This document shows positions 48,195-51,626 of a stretch of DNA of 51,626 nt, in pieces. The number at the start of each line of letters is the position of its first letter. Positions within the stretch are counted from its first letter, which is position 1. The translations under genes were made by a program, and so were the position numbers. The notes under the pieces were generated by a model that was not told where the DNA came from, searched no databases, and saw only the letters and a list, made by a program, of their open reading frames with translations. The stretch covers positions 1 through 51,626 of the forward strand of contig CALWVZ010000009.1 of NCBI GenBank assembly GCA_944385125.1, written 5' to 3'. Origin of the DNA: an uncultured Oscillospiraceae bacterium (GTDB lineage: Bacteria; Bacillota; Clostridia; Oscillospirales; Oscillospiraceae).

Positions 48195-50633
48195 TCAGCG
48201 CTGCTCGTTGATGTAGATGTTGGCCTTGCTCTGGATGAGCTTTGCCACGTCCTGGGCGCTCTTCTGCCCGGCAAAGTAGGCGGCGGCCTGTTCCAGAACG
48301 ATGTTGATTATACTCTTGTCATAGTCCATCATCTTGCTGGCGGTGGCAATCACTTCCCTGAGCTGCTCGGCCTGGCGGGGCGAGGTGGCAAAGATCTCGT
48401 AGGTATTCACTCCGTCGGAGACAATACCCATGGAGACGGGCTTGCGCTCCCCGTTTTCATCCAGGATGTAGTTGCCGTTGGCGTCCTTTTCGTATTTGAC
48501 CTCCATAGCCTTTTTCAGCTGCTTGTCAAAGGCATTTTTGTTGGTGGGCAGATAATCGACCCTCTCCTGATATTCTTCAGTGAGGAAGCTGCGTAGGAAT
48601 TTCCAGGCGGCGTCCTTATCCTTGCAGTTGCTGCTCATTGCGTAGCTCTCTCCCATGGTCATGATATTGCCCACACCGCTGTTGGTGGGGTATCCTATGC
48701 AGGTGGAGCTGCCGCCGAACATTTTATCCAAATCATAGAGGATGAAGCTGGTGCCGGTAAAGGAGACTGTGGTCAGCATCTGCTTGCCCTGGGCGATGCG
48801 GGAGGAGGCGCTGTCGTCGGCGCTGAACTCATAATTTTCAAAAAACGACTTGTCGGGGAACTGCTTGGCAAATTCCAGGACCTGTATGAACTGGGGACTG
48901 TCAAAGCTGCAAGTACCGGCCTCCCAGTCCACGAAATCTGTCATGTCCAGGGCCACGGACATGGTGAGCATGCTCTGGCGATTGGCTCCCACATCAAAGC
49001 CCTGGCAGCCCTCGGGCATAGTGTCCAGGGCGGCATAGTAGTCGTCGTAGGACCAGCCCGGTTTGTCCCCCACCACGGAGCTGGCTCCCGCAACGGTCTG
49101 CACTGTAAAGCCTGAGCATACGGCGCAGAGCTTGCCGCCGATCTCCATAGCGGAGAGCACATTGGGGAAAAAGTCCTCCTTGTCGAAGCTGCCATCGGCC
49201 TTGATATAGGGGTAGAGGTCCTCCAGAAGCCCCTTGGCCGCCAGCTGCCGGTAGGGTATCTGCTCGGTCACCGAGATGATGTCCGGCATATTTCCCGCCA
49301 TGATCTCGGTGGTCAGCTTGGTGAGCCCGGCGGACCAGTCCTCCTCGGTGTTGTATTCCGAGTAGTCGATAAGTTCAATGCGCACATCGTCGTGGGAGCG
49401 GTTGAAATTGATGACGGCGTTCTGGGTGTTATAGTCCACATACATTACCGCCATGGTCAGTACGGTCTTTTGGGGCACGGAGGAGAAGGGGACCTGGGAG
49501 ATGGTGAAGTATTCCAGCTTCTCGGTGCCGTCCTCACTGTCGCCCTCCCGGCTCAAGCCCCGGACCACTCCGTCTCCGTCCACCTGGGTGAGCTGTATCA
49601 AATTGCTGTTCACATCGCAGCCGGTCCACCTGAAAAGGGGCTGGGCCTCCTCGGCTCCCAAATTGTAACCCCAGAGCTGGCCGTTGCGGGTATAATATAC
49701 GTCGTAGTTCCCGCCGCCGGAGACTATTTCAAAGGAATCCAGGGGGTAGCTCTCCGGCTCGAAGGCCCCCTTTTCGCTGTTCACAACATGCAGGGCCGTT
49801 GCCTTGTTATAATCCTGCTCGTCCATGTCGTAGAGGAAGACGCCGGCTCTGCCGTCTTTGAGAGTGAGCATGGAGTAAATATAGCCGTTGAACTCAATAT
49901 CGTATACCTTTTTGCCCTCCATGGAGAAGGCCGCCAGGCCGCTTGACTGGGTAGAGAGCAGAATATTCCCCTTATCGTCCAGCTGGGCGCTGTAAGGCGA
50001 GAGACTGTCCGCATCGTCCACTTCCAGCATGTTGGAGCTGATACGTTTGCCGCTGCTGTCCAGCACCTGAACAAAGTAGCTGTTATCGGTGACCAGGCTG
50101 TCGTAATATTCCGGGTCGCTGGGCTTCACATTGTCCGGGGCCTCGGACCAGGAGCGGTAGATATTTTCCAGCACCACCAGCTTGCCCTCCTGGTTCATAA
50201 GCAGCTTATAGATGTTGGTGGTGGCTGCAAAGTCTTTGCGGCTCTGGGACTCATCCTGGGCCAGATTGGGACTGTAGGCTTCCAGGGGAGTGATTTTTCC
50301 CTCAAAATCACAGAAGGCGATGCGAGGTTCCAGAATGTCGTATTGACCTTCATACTCAAGGGTCATGCCCTGGGGCACAGGGCGTTCCCCGGTTTTTTCC
50401 ATATAGCGGTAGTAAAAGCCGTCCCGAGTCATTATGGACGGAGAGAAGCTGTTGACCTGGGGGACGGGCAGCCCCTTGAATTGGGCGCTGTATACAAATT
50501 CAGGATTTGCACCGGGGGAAGCGCTGCTTCCGGGGGACTTATTGCCGGAAGAAGATTTGCCGCAGGCGCAAAGAGCCAAAGCGAGACTTAGGGCCAGCAG
50601 CAGACACAGGCCTTTTCTTATTTTCAAACTCAT
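48195..50633 (-). CDS. extracellular solute-binding lipoprotein, two-domain (paralog 2)
   Basis: An 812-residue lipoprotein (lipobox LCAC, Cys24), clearly a duplicate of the neighbouring paralog: the C-terminal solute-binding half is almost superposable ('TVLTMAVMYVDYNTQNAVINFNRSHDDVRIELIDY', 'GNMPDIISVTEQIPYRQLAAKGLLEDLYPYIKADG', identical last ~30 residues), while the N-terminal half has drifted more. It would bind a solute outside the membrane. No transporter partner is encoded in the window. The ATG at 50633 follows AGGAGG by seven bases. It has its own promoter with the same repeat array and its own terminator, so the two paralogs are separate but co-regulated transcription units. Confidence 0.88.
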   Translation of the reverse strand: MSLKIRKGLCLLLALSLALALCACGKSSSGNKSPGSSASPGANPEFVYSAQFKGLPVPQVNSFSPSIMTRDGFYYRYMEKTGERPVPQGMTLEYEGQYDILEPRIAFCDFEGKITPLEAYSPNLAQDESQSRKDFAATTNIYKLLMNQEGKLVVLENIYRSWSEAPDNVKPSDPEYYDSLVTDNSYFVQVLDSSGKRISSNMLEVDDADSLSPYSAQLDDKGNILLSTQSSGLAAFSMEGKKVYDIEFNGYIYSMLTLKDGRAGVFLYDMDEQDYNKATALHVVNSEKGAFEPESYPLDSFEIVSGGGNYDVYYTRNGQLWGYNLGAEEAQPLFRWTGCDVNSNLIQLTQVDGDGVVRGLSREGDSEDGTEKLEYFTISQVPFSSVPQKTVLTMAVMYVDYNTQNAVINFNRSHDDVRIELIDYSEYNTEEDWSAGLTKLTTEIMAGNMPDIISVTEQIPYRQLAAKGLLEDLYPYIKADGSFDKEDFFPNVLSAMEIGGKLCAVCSGFTVQTVAGASSVVGDKPGWSYDDYYAALDTMPEGCQGFDVGANRQSMLTMSVALDMTDFVDWEAGTCSFDSPQFIQVLEFAKQFPDKSFFENYEFSADDSASSRIAQGKQMLTTVSFTGTSFILYDLDKMFGGSSTCIGYPTNSGVGNIMTMGESYAMSSNCKDKDAAWKFLRSFLTEEYQERVDYLPTNKNAFDKQLKKAMEVKYEKDANGNYILDENGERKPVSMGIVSDGVNTYEIFATSPRQAEQLREVIATASKMMDYDKSIINIVLEQAAAYFAGQKSAQDVAKLIQSKANIYINEQR

Positions 50634-50665
50634 GTTGTTTCCTCCTGATGGTTTTCGTCGGGCAC

Positions 50666-50729
50666 AGTATAGCATGGTAAGGCCTTTTGTGCCTTTAAGC
50701 TTTGCTTAATGTGCCTTAAAAATAATTAA
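50666..50729 (-). promoter_or_regulatory. promoter with four phased TTAA repeats (paralog 2)
   Basis: On the minus strand TATACT (-10, 50666-50671) is followed upstream by TTAA at 50695, 50706, 50716 and 50726, again spaced 11, 10 and 10 bp. The array is exactly 10 bp farther from the -10 than in the neighbouring paralog. Confidence 0.6.
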
Positions 50730-50744
50730 GAGGAGGAAAAGAAA

Positions 50745-50766
50745 AACGCCCCCGAAGGGGGGCGTT
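50745..50766 (-). terminator. intrinsic terminator of the coat gene pair
   Basis: AACGCCCCC (50745-50753) pairs with GGGGGCGTT (50758-50766). On the minus strand a TTTTTCTTTTCC tract follows. Confidence 0.88.
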
Positions 50767-50799
50767 GAGAGCTTTCAGGAGATTTTGGGGCCGGGAGCT

Positions 50800-51048
50800 T
50801 TACTGGGCGCAGGAGAACTTCTGCTTCACCTGACTGAGCTTCTGCTGTTCGGCCTGCTCCTTGGGGTACCAGCCGTGGCTGGACATCTGCTGATAAATGC
50901 AGCTTTGCATGCCTATAGCGTCGTTAAGAGCGGTGTTGAAAGCCTGGTGCACATTGGGGGTGGCGGACTCTATGGCGCCGTGCATATACAGGTCGCAGAC
51001 GCCCTTGGTGGTGAGGAGTATACCTTCCATTATCTGTCTGTCGTTCAT
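50800..51048 (-). CDS. CotF-family spore coat protein
   Basis: An 82-residue protein with the CotF pattern: 'MNDRQIMEGILLTTKGVCDLYMHGAIESATPNVHQAFNTALNDAIGMQSCIYQQMSSHGWYP'. Members are small helical (ferritin-like helix-pair) coat components. Its presence suggests the organism can sporulate or descends from spore formers. It follows the 57-residue gene by 12 bp with a GGAGG site in the gap and is followed by a strong terminator. Such pairs of short CotF-like genes are common in Clostridia. Confidence 0.9.
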   Translation of the reverse strand: MNDRQIMEGILLTTKGVCDLYMHGAIESATPNVHQAFNTALNDAIGMQSCIYQQMSSHGWYPKEQAEQQKLSQVKQKFSCAQ

Positions 51049-51060
51049 GTTCAGTCCTCC

Positions 51061-51234
51061 TTAAACCAGATTATAGAAGTCGTTGAACAGCTTCTGGTTG
51101 CTGTTTACCAGCTGCTGGGCCTGCTGCCTGAGAGCAGGGTCGGTGAGCTGGTTTGCGGCGGTCCGGCACTGGCTTATAAGAAACTGGGTGTGGCCGAGAG
51201 CATCTTCAATATAGAGCAGTTCTTTAGGACTCAT
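51061..51234 (-). CDS. small 57-residue coat-associated protein
   Basis: A short protein starting 'MSPKELLYIEDALGHTQF' and ending 'NSNQKLFNDFYNLV'. It is mainly helical and resembles the small partner proteins encoded next to CotF in Clostridia. The ATG at 51234 has AAAGGA nine bases upstream and its stop codon is 12 bp before the cotF-like start, with the GGAGG for that gene starting right after the TAA. It most likely acts with the coat protein, perhaps as its dimer partner; function is not established. Confidence 0.8.
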   Translation of the reverse strand: MSPKELLYIEDALGHTQFLISQCRTAANQLTDPALRQQAQQLVNSNQKLFNDFYNLV

Positions 51235-51338
51235 TTTTTGTATCCTTTCTCTTTTTTTCGTAAAGCTTTACGCTTTTATTATTTGCGTCAGGGAATATAA
51301 TAAACGAGGCAAATGCTGTACAAAGAGCCATAAAAGCC

Positions 51339-51367
51339 TTGGCAAGCCTTGGTGAATGTGTTAGAAT
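51339..51367 (+). promoter_or_regulatory. promoter of the right-edge membrane protein gene
   Basis: TTGGCA (51339-51344), 17 bp, TAGAAT (51362-51367), 32 bp before the start codon. Confidence 0.65.
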
Positions 51368-51399
51368 TTACAAGTAATAAATTTTTTCGGGAGAGTGCT

Positions 51400-51626
51400 A
51401 TGAAATACCTGATAGGCGCCCTTGCGGGGCTGGTCTGGGGAGCCCTGGCGGCCCTGCTCAACGGCCACATCACCAAGAAAGCTCTGGACAAGGCCAGCGA
51501 CAAGGCCATGCTGCTGTCCAACGCCCTGCGTCTGGCGGTGGACATTGTGGCTCTGGGCTCGGTGTTCCTGCTGAGAAACGTCCTGCCCTTCAGCTTTGAG
51601 GCGGCCCTGGTGGGCACCGCCGCTTC
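51400..51626 (+). CDS. small membrane protein, cut by the window edge (possible ATP synthase subunit I-like)
   Basis: The visible 75 residues begin 'MKYLIGALAGLVWGALAALLNGHITKKALDK' and contain a first helix (about 4-20), a charged loop and two further hydrophobic stretches. The ATG at 51400 has GGGAGAG seven bases upstream. In Clostridia, similar short proteins with this N-terminal pattern precede the ATP synthase genes (subunit I/AtpI-like), so that is my best guess, but the downstream genes are outside the window and cannot confirm it. Confidence 0.6.
   Translation, partial: MKYLIGALAGLVWGALAALLNGHITKKALDKASDKAMLLSNALRLAVDIVALGSVFLLRNVLPFSFEAALVGTAA

Overview
The window looks like chromosome from a GC-rich, Gram-positive anaerobe of the class Clostridia, most likely an Oscillospiraceae-type gut bacterium. 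This is inferred from strong GGAGG-type ribosome binding sites, TTG/GTG starts, a CIRCE-controlled groESL operon, a CotF-type spore coat gene, an Rnf-type electron transport operon, BioY, AI-2E and LCP family proteins, and many lipoproteins with Cys lipoboxes. No rRNA, tRNA, CRISPR array, prophage or insertion sequence was recognised.

Layout. 0.2-6.8 kb: SLC13-type permease and Nudix hydrolase (minus), then a YfcC-type permease, an OmpR/histidine-kinase pair, a triple-PepSY lipoprotein and a small Cro/C1-like regulator. 6.8-11 kb (minus): groES-groEL behind a long CIRCE palindrome, and a diacylglycerol-kinase-like protein overlapping an RNA methyltransferase. 11.3-15.1 kb: an unknown protein with CstA, then TatD and a SprT-like protein. 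15.1-19.2 kb: a complete polar amino acid ABC transporter and an M20 amidohydrolase, with three evenly spaced TGAATATTCA-type palindromes upstream. 19.2-19.5 kb: a palindrome-rich intergenic cassette between copies of one hairpin. 19.5-22.9 kb (minus): an overlapping operon of ECF sigma factor, membrane-anchored partner and lipoprotein. 22.9-23.6 kb: a gene-poor stretch with a probable small RNA gene encoding a 10-residue peptide. 23.6-26.3 kb: patatin-like phospholipase, AI-2E family exporter and BioY.

26.5-34.6 kb is one long operon: duplicated-domain lipoprotein, ApbE, RnfC-D-G-E-A, a NusG-domain-II protein and a Gx/HepS-I membrane protein. It has no rnfB, and its RnfG carries two flavin-binding domains. 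34.8-38.2 kb: a NahK-like sugar kinase, a PocR-AraC regulator, a crcB fluoride channel gene that looks frameshifted, and an unknown membrane protein. 38.5-45.4 kb: an RND/MMPL transporter translationally coupled to a giant GLUG surface protein with a 27-bp tandem repeat, followed by an LCP protein. 45.5-50.6 kb (minus): two tandem paralogous ~812-residue solute-binding lipoproteins with the same array of phased TTAA repeats in both promoters. The right end holds two small coat-type genes (minus) and the start of a membrane protein (plus).

The signals I find most worth following are the candidate peptide-encoding small RNA at about 23.33-23.56 kb, the shared TTAA-repeat promoter architecture of the two lipoproteins, the RnfB-less flavoprotein-rich Rnf operon with its structured leader, the one-base defect in crcB, and the palindromic cassette at 19.25-19.51 kb.
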